Of a stretch of 64,000 nucleotides of DNA, positions 37,190-49,348 are shown piece by piece. This stretch comes from Angiostrongylus vasorum (Eukaryota > Nematoda > Chromadorea > Rhabditida > Metastrongylidae). The translations under genes were made by a program, and so were the position numbers. Numbering within the stretch: the first letter of the stretch is position 1; each line of letters opens with the position of its first letter. The notes beneath the pieces are model-generated. The model did no database searches and was not told the origin of the DNA. It saw only the letters and a list, made by a program, of their open reading frames with translations. The stretch lies in NCBI GenBank assembly GCA_018806985.1, contig JADANN010000431.1, forward strand, positions 806,001-870,000. Direction: 5' to 3'.

Positions 37190-37360
37190 TTCCCGCGCCC
37201 CAGGCTCACCAAGCCCTCCACCCCTCCAGAGTCCGCTTATTGGTAGCAGACCTGTCTGGGAGGATAGCAACACTGACTCCAAACATTGGTAGACCACCTC
37301 AAGTCATTGTATCGATCAGATATGCATTCAACCACCTCCAGCGTTATTTAATGAAAGGAT
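37190..37360 (+). repeat. SINE family 2, partial
   Basis: The body is recognised by CTGTCTGGGAGGATAGCAAC and the CACCTCCAGCG tail; it lies just upstream of the first HDAC11 exon found. Confidence 0.7.
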
Positions 37361-37441
37361 TGGAGGAATGAAGGGTTGATTAACACCGCTAACAATTAGC
37401 GCTGTTTAACAGTTTTTTTTTTTTGAAGCTCGCTCTTTTAG

Positions 37442-40400
37442 CGGTGATACCTCAAGCAGAGTAAAGGCCACCGAACTTCTCGTTCCTATTTCCGATCGAC
37501 AATGCCCATTGGTTTTTCATGAGATCTATGATGTGAAATTTTTCGGCTTGGAGAAGTGTCATCCTTTCGATGCCGGAAAATGGGGTAAAGTGCGCGAGAA
37601 GTTGAAAAGTATGTTCATATACATTCGTTCATTCATTCATATACACTGTAGACTTATGCTTACGTCTATTGTGTACTGGAATATGTGTGGTATCGATTTG
37701 TATCGGCAGGCTATGCATGTTTTTACTTCATGTCGTAGCCGTCTCCTTTTTCACTTCTTTCAGAATTTATCCCTGATCCTTAGGTAGAGTAACGCGTTTT
37801 TGCAGAGTGGAGGCTTATTTCTGATAACGCTATAGTTAGGCCAAATGAGGCGACCAAAAGCGATCTTCTTATTGCTCATAGTAGATGGTTCGTGTTCTTT
37901 CTCTGATCTTCTCTTAAAGCTTTCAGTATTAAATTCGTGTAGCTGCGAACATTCAGTATCTTTGTAGTTCTTTCTTAGTTACCTGGCAAGCCTCTATTCA
38001 CCGTGTGTTCTTGCTAAAGTGATTGAAGTACCTATTGCTTGCTTGGTACCAACTTGCATCACCGACAAGTACTTTCTGAAGCGAATGAGGTATGTAATCT
38101 CTGTCTCTGATCATACTTTCCTTTCACTTTACTGTTTTCACATGTAATAACTCTTGACATAATACAACGATTTGCTTAACAAACATACAACAGGTCCATT
38201 TTTTTTATACGTACCTAGTTTGATTTGGTCACTTTTTACTTTCCCCTTTCTGTGGGTTATATTGGGTTGAAATCCTGCCCAAAATTGCTGCTTTCCATGT
38301 GCAAAGGAAAGTTGTTTGGTTTTTTTTAATAAGCACGAAGAGATGATGAGTCCAAAAGTGGTTTACGAAGGATGATCCAAACGTTGAGATACGTCGTTAT
38401 GTCTATAATTTATTAATGAACGAAGTAACTTCGGTTTCCTTCTTTTCATCTATCCATGTTCACCATCGATTAGATGTGAAAAGAGGATTCTTGAACTTCT
38501 ATTATCTTTGAAGAAAGTTATTTCCTAACAACCTCTACTTACTACTGACGTTCTGATTCTGCTTGGTTTGGTTGGATCGAACATACTAATGCCATGTTTC
38601 TTATCACAGCGCCACAAACTTCTGTGATTGTTGGCGTTCACATGCAGATTTTTCTTTCAGCTCTTTCATTTTTATGATTTTTTAAACCCTAAGAAGTCGG
38701 AAGCAATACGGATCACAAAGTAAAACGCTCAAGATTTTCAAAAAATTTGTTGGCAAGCCTGCCACTCGTCTTGTGCTCAGAATAGTGAAAAGACTGTTTC
38801 ATCATCATTGTGCTTCTGGCTATAGTAAGCTAGAACTCAAATAAGAATCTAAAGAAGCCGATCGATCCTTCCTACATGGTCTTTCGCTTTCACTAAGGTG
38901 TAATAAGTAGCTGTTTTTCACATAATACCCTACCATGAGAAAAGAATAGGTTGGATGTGAAAGTTAGAACATTAAGTGGTTATTGTTTTTTAATTTGTTA
39001 GATATCAATGCGGAGGTACTGTAGCCGCCTGTCGAATCGCACTTGATCGTGGCTGGGCTGTTCATCTCGGTGGAGGTTTCCATCATGCATATCAGAGTTC
39101 TGGAGGTGGTTTCTGTGTTTATGCGGATATTTCACTTGCTTTAAAGATATTATTCGGTATGAGGCTAATAGAAAAGGCCATGATTATTGATTTGGACGCT
39201 CATCAGGTAAGGTTAGATTTTACACTGTTCGGTTAGTTGAAGGAGAGCTTCAATTTTCGTACCACTTGTTGCTTGTTTCGAGAAAGCAGTAGGCATAGAC
39301 AGTCTGTTTTCTACAAATTACCACTAAGGGAATACTGTTTTTTTCTGTGTATTGAATGAGTCGAGGGCGCGTGTTACGCAATGGTCAGAGGCGCCCTAAC
39401 CTTTCATCGCTCTGGGATCAGCAAATTGGTACCAGACCTATCTGGGAAGATAGCAGCACTGGCTCTATACATTTGGTATCACCTTTAATGATGCTTGATT
39501 CAGAGATTGACCAAAGCGAAGAGCTGTATCCTCTATTTTTTTATTTTTATTGAATGAGTCACGCAGTAATTGCTTGCGAAAACTATACTGAGTCGTTCAT
39601 TCGATTGTTTGGTATTCCAAGTGCTGTATTTCTGGTTGTGAACTAATTCTTCACTTTTAAGAAAGGTTCCACTAAAGAACGAAATTTTTTCTTGATAATG
39701 AAATTATGCTAGGGCAACGGACACGAGCGTGACTTTGGTAATGATGAACGAGTATTTATATTAGATGTTTACAATCCACGAATTTATCCACGAGATCATC
39801 AAGCAGAGAGAGGGATTTCTCGATCTGTACACGTCGGATCAATGACTTCTGATGCTGAGTATTTGAGGTCGCTGCTTATTTTGCCAAGTTGATAGGCTAT
39901 TTTTTTGTTACTTCTATCAGGAAAATAAATCGATAGGAACCATCACAGACGTTTAACCATTCAGGTTGGTTAAACGCCATTTTTCTGCGGCATTATCACA
40001 GTTTAAATGTGATTTGGTGGTGTATAATGCGGGAACAGATAGCCTTGACAATGATCCACTTGGTTGTCTTTCTCTCAGTCAAGAGGTTCGTTTTTTGGTA
40101 CCTTCTTTTTTGCAGTTGCACACTTAATGCACCTTCTGTTCCTTTTTTTTTCTTGGTCATCCAATTAGTTTTTTTTTTTCAACCAAACCGAGAGCCTTCT
40201 CGAGATACATAATCGTTTGAGCTCAGGTTCGAATAATAAAAGTTGAGTAAAGCAAGTACAATGGAATCGTAAGAATCCGTAAGAAACACTCTAAGAAGCC
40301 TTAATAATAGCGTGAGTATTCCTTGTTTCCAGTGCATTATCAGAAGAGACGAGCTGGTGTTTGATCTGTGCCGACAGAATGAAACGCCAATCGCAATGTT

Positions 40401-40494
40401 GACTAGCGGCGGATATCTAATGGAGAGCGCTGATGTCATCGCTTCCTCGATTCGGAATTTGCACGAGAAACAACTGATACAGTTAAAAACGTGA
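37442..40494 (+). CDS. hda-11: Class IV histone deacetylase (HDAC11), N-terminal end not found
   Basis: Exons 37442-37608, 37806-37887, 37979-38089, 39002-39206, 39713-39867, 39965-40085 and 40333-40494 join in phase to 333 aa. Colinear HDAC11 blocks: FFGLEKCHPFDAGKWGKV, the SDLLIAH region, VIEVPIACLVP, WAVHLGGGFHHAYQSSGGGF, DLDAHQGNGHERDF, VVYNAGTDSLDNDPLG and MLTSGGY. The paired active-site histidines (GGGFHH), zinc ligands in DLDAH and NAGTD, and the catalytic tyrosine of TSGGY are all present, so the enzyme should be active. HDAC11 is a lysine defatty-acylase/deacetylase. No in-frame ATG precedes the first motif, so a 5' exon is missing from the model, probably upstream of the SINE at 37190-37360. 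Another SINE lies in the intron at 39207-39712. The protein ends ...LIQLKT, close to the family C-terminus. Confidence 0.92.
39358..39530 (+). repeat. SINE family 2, internally deleted, in HDAC11 intron
   Basis: Has the GGCGCGTGTTACGCAATGG head, the GATAGCAGCACTGGCTC body and GAAGAGCTGTATCC tail, with the middle shortened. Confidence 0.7.
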
Positions 40495-40774
40495 ATAATT
40501 TATTGTACATATGTAAAGAAGTGCAATTCTCAATTGCTATTACTACTGTTATTTACTATTATAATTATCTTTTTTGGATTAATCAAAGATAGTTATTCGA
40601 ACCCACACATCACATTGACAACCGCAGACATGTGCTATAGTTAGCGTATATATGTGAGGTTTTATGGGTTACCGAATGTACCGAATGAATTGGTTTACAG
40701 TCGAAGCAGTCATATCCTTCTTGATTCAGCGGATAAGTTTAATATTATACTGAATTATATTGCATAGATCTATT

Positions 40775-41140
40775 TATTTGTTTCAAATGACCCATCATCA
40801 CACCTACTGTGTGGATCCCAGTAGTGCTTGCGTTCGATTCGTTTTCTTCGCATTCATCATCCACGAAGGTCTTCGAACATTTTGGGTGTTGCTTTGGCTG
40901 CTGCTTGAGGATGTTTTCTTACGAATGTCGTTGAATGTTGGTTAAGTCGATCCTTCCCGCTTTCCTGGTATAATCGTCCTGAGGTCTTTCCGCGTTAATT
41001 GCATAGAGTTAGCTTCTCCCACATTAATCTGGTATCGATTTCTTGACCATAGAGGGAGAGGTGGGGGGCTGGCTTAGACACTGCGGAACGGGGTCGAACC
41101 AGTAGGCATCACTATTACTGCGCTACCCGCCTCATCATTA
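40775..41140 (+). repeat. Repeat family 4, copy 2
   Basis: Matches copy 1 through GTTCGATTCGTTTTCTTCGC, CACGAAGGTCTTC, CTGCTGCTTGAG and ends GGGGTCGAACCAGTAGGC, ACTGCGCTACCCGCC. It lies between the HDAC11 and IL-17-like genes. Confidence 0.65.
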
Positions 41141-41685
41141 TATTGTTTATATTGGGTAGGTATAGATAGTGCTTATATAGTATGATAAGGAGTCTGTACA
41201 GGAACGGCACGACGAAATTGTTGAAGCATATTTAAACGTTGTGTTAATTATTCGTACTCTCAGGTAAGCACGATATCATAGATCGGGTATGGCAAATAAC
41301 GCCGTCTAAAGAACTAACCACCTTTTTTTCCAGATGGTTTTGTAGAGAGGCGAAGTTGATGTAACTTGTGATAGTATTCGTACAATTCATGAGAGATTTA
41401 TCTTGTCCAACATTAGATATACACTCTTCTTGTTTCTTAAGGTTTATTGAAAGCCGAAAATAAGATTTAAATTTTGCACGAAAATGGAACACCCCGGGAA
41501 TGTCGTCGGGCTATAATTACTTTATGTGAGGAGGTGTTACAGAACAAACGAGTAACCCGTGATGCGATTGGATAAATTGTAAAAGAGGTGTTGTTTACGA
41601 TAGAATACTATCCTACGAAGTGCACGCTATCGATGACCTCAGTGATTACTGTTTTTACATGAAAGTTCGTTTGATGAGTACTCGT

Positions 41686-42768
41686 CTAGACTGCTTCGTC
41701 ACCCGATCTCCTGTAGTGGTTAGTCAGCGAAGTAGCACGCTGCGTTCGCGGTAGAACAGAATGGCAACCTACTATAATAGACTGAGAGCCGCGTTTGTAT
41801 TGCCAGTAGTTGGTGTCTCTATCACAGGACACTCTTCTGAGGACTGGAACCTGAAATCTTTAAGTTTTCAGAGAATGGGGCAATTGGTATTGGTGGAAAG
41901 TGGAGTTCCTTTACATGTGTTCAACTCGACAGTCGTCTTTATTGTAGAGAATGGCACGAAAATCCTTGAACCGTTCCACGTAACATGTTCACTAATTAAC
42001 CATAAAGTAACGAACGGCCTTCGATTTTATTACACATAGGAGAGGTATGAAATCACCTCTCTTTTGATTGGAAAGCAGAATGCGCTAGTGGTTCCTCGAC
42101 TTCTTCGGCATAGGCAAACCGCTTCTGAGATCATTTTTGGCTCTCGCGTTTCATCAAAATTGACTCTGAAACAAAGATTTAGGTAAAACCAGGATAAAAC
42201 GGATTTGGAGATGAACGTCTTAGTATCTAGAGGCACTAATTCCATTGATTTTTCATGGATTATGTATTTTAAAAAACTACGCGAATTTCACAATGTTAAC
42301 TTTTCTACTTACTGCCTATTATAATTTTCCATGGCAGGGTACTACACACCATGCTGGTCTTTTGTTTCGCTTGTCTCCCAGCTATTTCTATCGATCAGCG
42401 CCATCACGAATACGCGAATTGATTGTAGGCCTCTTGATAAACTTATGATGTCATTACAATCGTACACTTCTAACGGCACATCATAGAGATCGCTACGGCA
42501 GTCTATGGTGCGTAGAATACGGACTTCATTGTAGTACTGAGTCACTTTCTTTCTGAATTCTGATGGACTTATTTTGCTCTTAACTGTAGCAAATTTCGCA
42601 CCGCCATTCCCACGGACACATAGCTCTCTCCATTACGGTGGTGTCGCCTTCAGCTCTTGGTGATCTAGCACAAATCGGTGGTTCGGCGACGGGCGGAGTC
42701 CATTCCTCGTCGGCTTCGATACCAACGCCATCCAGCGATTCACGCATCCATACTGCTAGATCGTCCTT
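41686..42768 (-). CDS. IL-17-like secreted cytokine, 3' three exons
   Basis: Exons 42768-42602, 42165-42057 and 41850-41686 join in phase (leftovers CG|A and 0) and end at a TAG. Acceptors are CTACAG, TTTCAG and TTTCAG. The joined protein carries the IL-17 signature in order: CPWEWRVNFDE, REPKMISEAVCLC, AFCFPIKREVPVLRR, then VSCDRD, WQYKRGSQ and IIVGC. IL-17 proteins are secreted dimeric cystine-knot-fold cytokines; nematodes have relatives acting on neurons and immunity. The final motif is VGCHS rather than VGCxC, so the last conserved cysteine reads as serine. The signal-peptide exon is not identified; the upstream exon starts in phase 0 (KDDLAVWMRE). An intervening open stretch at 42342-42545 lies in the first modelled intron and ends in SINE sequence. 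Confidence 0.78.
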
Positions 42769-44415
42769 CTGTAGATTAGAAAGTAATCAGAATTTCATAA
42801 CGACTTCTGCCATTGATTTTATGCTGAAGGGGGCTGAGGTTGTAGTGTGGCATTCTGTGTTTCTCGCAGAACTGAGTAAAACGTCATGTATCAGATCTGG
42901 GGAAAAGCTAGCGCATCGGCTGTTAGCGTATGGATTGATAGCACATACAGTTATTGCTAAAATATGTTATTTTCATTGTGTTAGTCATCTCACATCAATT
43001 ACTCATTGTTTTAGTAAGTTCAGACATGTAACATCAATATTAACCTCAAGATGAGTATCTTTTGTGGCATTAAAGCTAAGAAAGAAGCCTTTCTGTTAGT
43101 TTCGCTTTATTGTAATGTTCGTGTAGCGTAGTGGCTAGGGATGTCCTGCAACACAGACGAGGCCGTTGGTTGATATCGTGCCCTCTCTAGCCAATCCGTC
43201 AATCACCTCTTCAGTGCTACCACTGGAATTCAACACATGACGCACCACTGGAATCAGCGGCAAATGACTTGTACGTTATGACTTGTTTTATTTGTTCAAA
43301 GAACCAGTTCAGAGTCTTTCTGAACGGTTTTACAATGATTTGCCAAGGATTTTATGAGCTCGTCTAAAAAATTGGGTGTGAGTACGAGTACGACTCGTAG
43401 AGGGTTTAATTGGTGGTGACGGACAGACATGTCGACGATATTTAGCTTTTCGCAAACCAGTTTGCCAAATCTTCCGTCCGACCAGGATCCGACTAGGAAG
43501 GCAGCAGTGGCATGATCGTTAGAGACCCGAGAGAAACACGAACCTTGCATCTATACGTACAACTCTCCAGTAATAATTGAAAGGTGAACTAACATTAAAG
43601 AACAATTTTAATGAAAAAAAGAATAAAATTCGTTGCCATGCACTTTCTAAAGGTGCTCTGAAGAAAGAACTACGGATTAAAAAGTGCTCGATAAAAGTGA
43701 AAGATGGTAGTATCACGTCCAAACATTCGTTAAATGATCTCAATGGTCATAAAGTAGAGATATAAACTGTTTTCGGCAAAAGAAAAGCTACAAGAGAGTT
43801 GTGTAATAACATAACAGTGATTGGTGTTCACTATACGGAACAGCATTTTTAGTGCCTCACTGTAGATTTTAGTAGTTGATTGTTAAACATTGCAACCCCC
43901 CCCCCGCTCTCCTCCCCTCACCTTCCCAGCTACTTCGAGCATCGAACGGTCACCGTTAGTGCACTTGAACTTGGGAGGCTAAGAAGGTTACGTCGAAAAA
44001 AGACGATATCCTTTGATCTTGGTAACAATTCCGTTTTCTGCTGCTTTTTTCACTCGTCTTTTTTTTTCAACGCATTCATTAAGGCCATATAAATCTTATG
44101 TACAGAAAGAAATCTATAGAAACTATCTATATCTAGAAATCTATAGAAATAAATGGTTATGGCTGTAGTAATTTTGATATCTATGGAATAATGCGTTGAG
44201 CAAGAAGGCTTCGGAAAAAAGATTTCGGCTTGCTATCAGAACGGAAAAAAAATGCAGATGAGATGTTTATAAGATTAGATATGACAAATGGTGTTACGAA
44301 CTAATGAGGTAGGTACTGCATGGATTTGACATGGCACTGGAAATCCTATTACTCATGGAAAAATTTAAATACATAAATATATATGTATATACTTAAAACA
44401 CTAGGTTCGAGTCAC

Positions 44416-44696
44416 CTCTGAGACTTGTTGATGTTGCTGTTATTGTGGTGATTATAACGGCGAGAATGAGAACGAGATGTGACAAGGAACGGCAAGGAAG
44501 GGACTGGTGGAACAGAGCTCATATCGAAGGAACGTTTAGAGTTAGTAAAGGGATTCCCATCTAGAGGTTCATCGGTTGTCATCGGGCTCACTTCTTCCTT
44601 GCTTTCCTTTCTTATTCGTTTGTGTGAAAAAAATCTGTTATTGTCCTCATTCACTATGATCCTTCGAGTTTCGAAAGGATTCGTAATGTTCTCCAT
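44416..44696 (-). CDS. Exon of an unidentified gene, possible start exon
   Basis: The reading frame opens at an ATG at 44696 (MENITNPFETRRIIVNEDNN), is rich in K, R, S and N, and ends at TCTCAGAG|GTGACT. A stop lies just upstream, so the exon starts there or is the first coding exon behind GAGACAG. It has no signal peptide, so it is unlikely to be the missing first exon of the IL-17-like gene. Confidence 0.4.
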
Positions 44697-44937
44697 CAAA
44701 CGAGTAACTGTCTCGCAATTTTATGAATCTACGAAGTTACGAAACCATGTCTTACTTGAAACCACTTTATGTAAACTGTTGAGAGAGGATGCCTTGTGTG
44801 AAAAACTGATGGAAAGGCTCTCAACTTCTGACAAACAACAATGAGCACACTGTCAATTGTGAAAACACTGACAGATTAGAGAATTTTTGGGAGCAACTTC
44901 TAGAATAGCATCTTATTCAAAAAAAGCATAACGTTAC

Positions 44938-45050
44938 CAATGTTGGCGGCTCAACACAGTGTCGACGAGGTTTGTATAAATGTCGTCGCTGATGAATTCT
45001 GGCCGTAGTGAAATGTTGATAGAATAGAAGAATCCCCCAGGAAACTTAGA
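44938..45050 (-). CDS. Exon of an unidentified gene, 5' edge unclear
   Basis: An open stretch reads KFPGGFFYSINISLRPEF then SDDIYTNLVDTVLSRQHW and ends CATTG|GTAACG. Several AGs could be its acceptor, all in phase 0 or one-base phase. Confidence 0.45.
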
Positions 45051-45155
45051 AATCGCATTTCTCGGTGATAGAGTAATACGAAGTGGGTGGCTAAGTGTCT
45101 GATTTGACCTAGTGCCCTCCTATTGGAATGTAACGTCCGACCGGGAACACCTTAC

Positions 45156-45320
45156 CGAAATTATCAACTCCACTTGCCCTAGAAGTTGAAATCGCTAAGT
45201 TTTTTATATAGGGGAAGTGAAACAGTTCTATCTTGTTGCTTGATTTTCTTCCGTTAGTTCTCAAATGAGCGTTCGAAGAAATAGTTCGACCATGACCGGT
45301 AAAAGGAAGTGATTGAGAAG
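45156..45320 (-). CDS. Exon of an unidentified gene
   Basis: A 165-nt exon is bounded by TTTTGTAG and TTTCG|GTAAGG and is open throughout; it encodes a polar segment beginning SQSLPFTGHGRTISSNAHLR and ending SRASGVDNF. It leaves one base over, and I found no partner exon with the matching phase downstream. Confidence 0.5.
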
Positions 45321-46564
45321 CTACAAAACGGAACGTGACCAAACATCAGGTTAACAAAAAATATTTTTCATCGTTTCTTTCATAATGAAACCTCTGACAG
45401 AACTAGCCATGAACGGAAAATGAAGAGAAATTTCTAATATTTAGAAAATAATAGAAAATAAAGAAAAGGCACTGTAATCCTTCTTATTGTCTCATTCAAG
45501 GTCTCAGTTTACCTATTAGTTTATTTCCCGAACGAAGTTGCAAATTAGAAACAGAGAGCAGTTAAAATTTTATCAAGGACTTCCGATAGAATTTAGAGGC
45601 CAAGGATTTTGAAACGGGCGATGTTCTGTATATAAAATCTGTGGAAAAATGACCATGAAAAGTTGAATAGGAACTGATAGATTTCAACCACTGAGCTGTT
45701 TTCCTTCCCTTCTCCACCTTTCTTGAAATTCTGGATAACGAACGATGCGGTGAGCTTTAAGAATGTCTAAAGAAAACAATGCTCTGCACACGGTTTAATC
45801 ATTTTCATGTTCTCTTCTGGATTTCAATGGGCTTTTTTCGACAACAGCACGATCTGATGTGTCTTGTATTTCGTGATATACTGGCAGCACATAGAATTTC
45901 CATCGTGATCGTGGCATTACGAAAGGCCTTTGCCATAGTCGTATCACATCAACGTATGGACAACTTCTTCCGACCGAGAACCTGACGGCAAACAAAAGAT
46001 CTTGCAAATCACATAGTCATCAGTTTCCCTTCCATACCAACTTAATTTCACTGATAGGACCGATTTGATATTAACATCGACCATTTGAGGTTTTTTTTTC
46101 CCAAAATATCGTTTCAATAAGCGAAGCAAAAAAAATATAAGAGCATCAGCTGTTTTGTCAATGTCATATTCTGAAAAGATAATTCAACGATGAAAACTGC
46201 ATGATTGACAGCAAAAATAGAAGTTCACTTTCAGTTTCTGTTACAGTTATACTGAGGTCCTATAATTCCGCTTAAAGATATCTTGGCATTTTGTCTTTTT
46301 TTTTACTACAAAAAAGGACTCAGCGCTAATTTAGCGCACTATTTGCTAGTATAAGATAAAGCACTTAAAGATTGTAGGAGGTTTGCAGTACTATAAAAAA
46401 AAGCTACCGTATCCAAGCTTGAAACTGGAAAAAAAAGACCTAAGAATAAATTGCATGTTTCGCTCTTAGAGTTCTGAAGATCTGAAGTCAAAATCAAATA
46501 CATGTAATGAGAACGAATAAAATAGGTGGTTGTAACAACGTGGAGAGAACAAACCCGAACTTAC

Positions 46565-46640
46565 CACTGTAACATCAATCCGGCTTCCCGTAACGACGAT
46601 TGTTCAACGTCATTTCGAAGTCGAACCGTGACCTCAACCA
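46565..46640 (-). CDS. Possible exon of the same unidentified gene
   Basis: The stretch VTVRLRNDVEQSSLREAGL ends at a strong donor (CAGTG|GTAAGT). The acceptor is unclear (TTGAG, or an upstream CCCAAG that would force another frame). Its upstream neighbour at 46820 and this piece could encode a beta-rich domain. Confidence 0.35.
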
Positions 46641-47145
46641 ATGATTGTTGGATATAGAATTATAGAAATCTTGGGAAAAAAAAATAACTATTAGCGAATA
46701 AATCGGAAAGAATGTGAAGAACCAACGGTTGCATTGCGTTTCGGCGGAATGATAACCTTTTGTGGATACACAGTATATGTTCGAGGTATTGAGACGAGAA
46801 TCCTGGGATGAGATAGAGCTCTACATGTAATAATAATAAATTTCGTAGACAAATGAAAATTTGTGCAGCAATGCAGAACTTCCACGCCTATGGTATACTG
46901 CGGCGCAGTTATCACGTTTGAGAGAACGATGAGAAGAACTCGACATTTATGGTGTTCTAATTTATTAAATTAAGTCAAACCATGTCTATGCCCTAATAAA
47001 AGACTTTGAGAGACATGGTATTTAAGAGAAATCTTGGACGTTTTCCAGACCACCTTTTATTTGGCACATGATTTGTATGCTTGTGGGGACCTCAGTAGAG
47101 AAACGTGTACTCGACATGATCTGTTATTCGAGCTGTTTCCTATAC

Positions 47146-47381
47146 CTTAATGTGATCCAATCGCTCGCACATAAGTTCTCCAATGAAAGCACACCTTCAC
47201 CGAAGTTGTCAAGAACAAACGGCTGCAAAACACGCAAAAAACAAAAATGAATGATCAGGCGGTAGTGAGTTACAATCAGTTTTATGGATAATGCGCTCTC
47301 ACCCTTGGTGTGACTCGGAGAGCATCTGCAGTTTCCACTACGGTTTCAGATTTGGCGGTATATAGTTGTTCGCTGAAATTT
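47146..47381 (-). CDS. Two linked exons of an unidentified gene
   Basis: Exons 47381-47303 and 47222-47146 are separated by an 80-nt intron with good signals (AGG|GTGAGA, TTTTGCAG) and matching phase. They read NFSEQLYTAKSETVVETADA then PFVLDNFGEGVLSLENL, without stops, and end with AG|GTATAG. They continue in phase into an exon starting at 46820 (ALSHPRILVSIPRTYTVYP). I do not recognise the family. Confidence 0.5.
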
Positions 47382-47514
47382 CTGGAATACAGTGCTTTTT
47401 AGTGTTTTTGTTAAAATTGATATATTATAGGAAGATTTACTTCTCAAGACATACTCATATTATGCTATCTAAGAACCGTTTACATATTGTCACTGTAGAA
47501 CGTCTAGCAAAAGA

Positions 47515-47800
47515 CAAAGAATAAAGCTCTCGCCGCTGACCTATCTCTGATAGTACGCCATGTAGTCGACTTTATTAAACATCGTTGAAGGTGATTGAAT
47601 GCATATCCGGCCTTAACAGCAACTCGCGGTGACATACCATGTACTGAGCTAGAGCTGTTATCCTCTCAGACAAGTCTGGTCCCGTTTGGCAGACTCCGAA
47701 AAGATGGAAGGTTTGGTGGGCCTCGAGCGCGCGGATCGATCTCATGTGTATTGTACGGTGCGCTTCTGGCCACTGCGCTACACGCGCCCTTTGCCCCTGC
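47515..47800 (-). repeat. SINE family 2
   Basis: Runs from GGCGCGTGTAGCGCAGTGG to the GAGAGCTTTATTC tail, more diverged than other copies. Confidence 0.7.
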
Positions 47801-48476
47801 CAATGTCTAGTAGCAACAAAATATTTACAACTGACAATTCAGTAGCAGCTACCCTATGTTTCCTTTATTTTCTTCCATTGCTGCATTGCTATTGTTTCGT
47901 TGGAAAAATCTAATGTAAACTTGAATTCTCTTGTTCTTTCATAATTCCTAGTGAAATTCTCGGAAAACATTTAATGGCTGCACTCAACTGTTTTTCTCAA
48001 ATGTTTTCACTTAATCGTTTATCTATCTCTCTGTTTTTCACTATTGTTAAGGTCCACTGGTATTTCATCTGAAGCGGATAACCGAGGCGTATCAAAAAGG
48101 ACCAACTTCATCCATTCAACAAGTGGTTCTTACTTTGGAAGAAAAAAGTTGCAAAGGTGGAAGAACTCGATGCATACATGCGACACATATTGAACAAAAA
48201 GCATCGCTCTTATTATTTATGAACTGCACATCTTCTTTTAGGCAAAAAAAAACACTTTTTCCCCAATCACTCTGGGAAGAGGAATGAAACATGGATGCCG
48301 TTCGACAAGCGACGAAGTACAATGGAACTGATCTAGTGCTCTGAAAGTCTTTGGAAAATCAACTTTCAAATAAAAGAAGAGTAGGGCGATTGTTTCAGTG
48401 TCTGCTGGTGGATTAGCCTACTAAAACTTCCTGAACTTTGACGAATACCATAGAAAATTGTGTTGCACAAATAAAG

Positions 48477-49250
48477 CTGCAGAAGTTGAAAGAATGGCGC
48501 TATGACAACCAGGCCTACCTAACCCAGCGCACTCATTTCACCTCCCTAATCGAATGAAACCATTTCGATAACTAATTCTCTTCGAAAACGAAGCCTCTGG
48601 TGGAAACACCCTTTTAGAAATTCGCCGCTTTTAGAAATTAGAAAATTACAGCTAGTACCATGCTGGAAAGCAAATGTAAATTTAAACCCGTCTTATTTTG
48701 TTTAAAAGTTGCTAGGCTATCAATATTTCATTCCGAATCTACAGCTCAAAGTCGAGCTTTTATTTGCATCATTCCATTGGAAGCCGAATCAGAGGCAAAA
48801 AGACAAAGGATTACGCGTTCGCCGCTGATCAAACCCTGAGGGATGCGCCATGCATTCGACTTCATTAAATATACTTAGAGGTGATTGAATGCATATCTGG
48901 CCTACACAGTGACCTGCGGTGGCCTACCGATGTACCAAGTCAGTGCTATTATCCTCCAAAACAGGTCTTGTACCAAATTGCCGACCCGTAGGGATGGAAG
49001 ACCTGGTGAACCCAGGACGCGGGATCGAACCCATGTATATTGCAGGGGCACCTCTAACCACCGCGCTATAAATTTTATAAAATTCCAATTTCTAAAAGCG
49101 GCGAATTTCTAAAAGGTGTTTTCATCAGAGGCTTCGTTTTCGAAGAAAATTAGTTATCAAAATGGTTTCATTCGATTGGGGAGGTGAAATGAGTGCGCTG
49201 GGTTAGGGCAGGCCTAGTTGTCATAGCGCCATTCTTTCAACTTCTGCAAC
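48477..49250. repeat. Inverted-repeat element with nested SINE
   Basis: Arms of about 170 nt (48477-48648 and 49082-49250) match in inverse: AGTTGAAAGAATGGCGCTAT, CTAACCCAGCGCACTCATTT, CGAAAACGAAGCCTCTG and AATTCGCCGCTTTTAGAAATT all recur reversed. The spacer holds a family 2 SINE. Confidence 0.8.
48800..49068 (-). repeat. SINE family 2 nested in an inverted repeat
   Basis: Contains TAGCGCGGTGGTTAGAGG and GGGTTCGATCCC as A and B boxes. It fills most of the spacer between the arms at 48477-48648 and 49082-49250. Confidence 0.7.
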
Positions 49251-49348
49251 CCAAACTAAGTTAGGACAAAAGGACTATGGAAAAAAAAATCACATTTGGT
49301 GCTTTGGAGTAATGGAAAGCAAGAATTAAGTAAGCACTTTTATCTAAC

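Noticed and set aside
43120..43180. tRNA-like sequence (TAGCGTAGTGGCTAGGGATG)
   Set aside because: Same reason: A box only, no acceptor stem or anticodon arm.
43296..43550. Minus-strand frame upstream of the IL-17-like exons
   Set aside because: Its end could be spliced in phase to the IL-17-like exon, but it lacks a signal peptide and has only a weak acceptor (GCAAG), so I did not join it.
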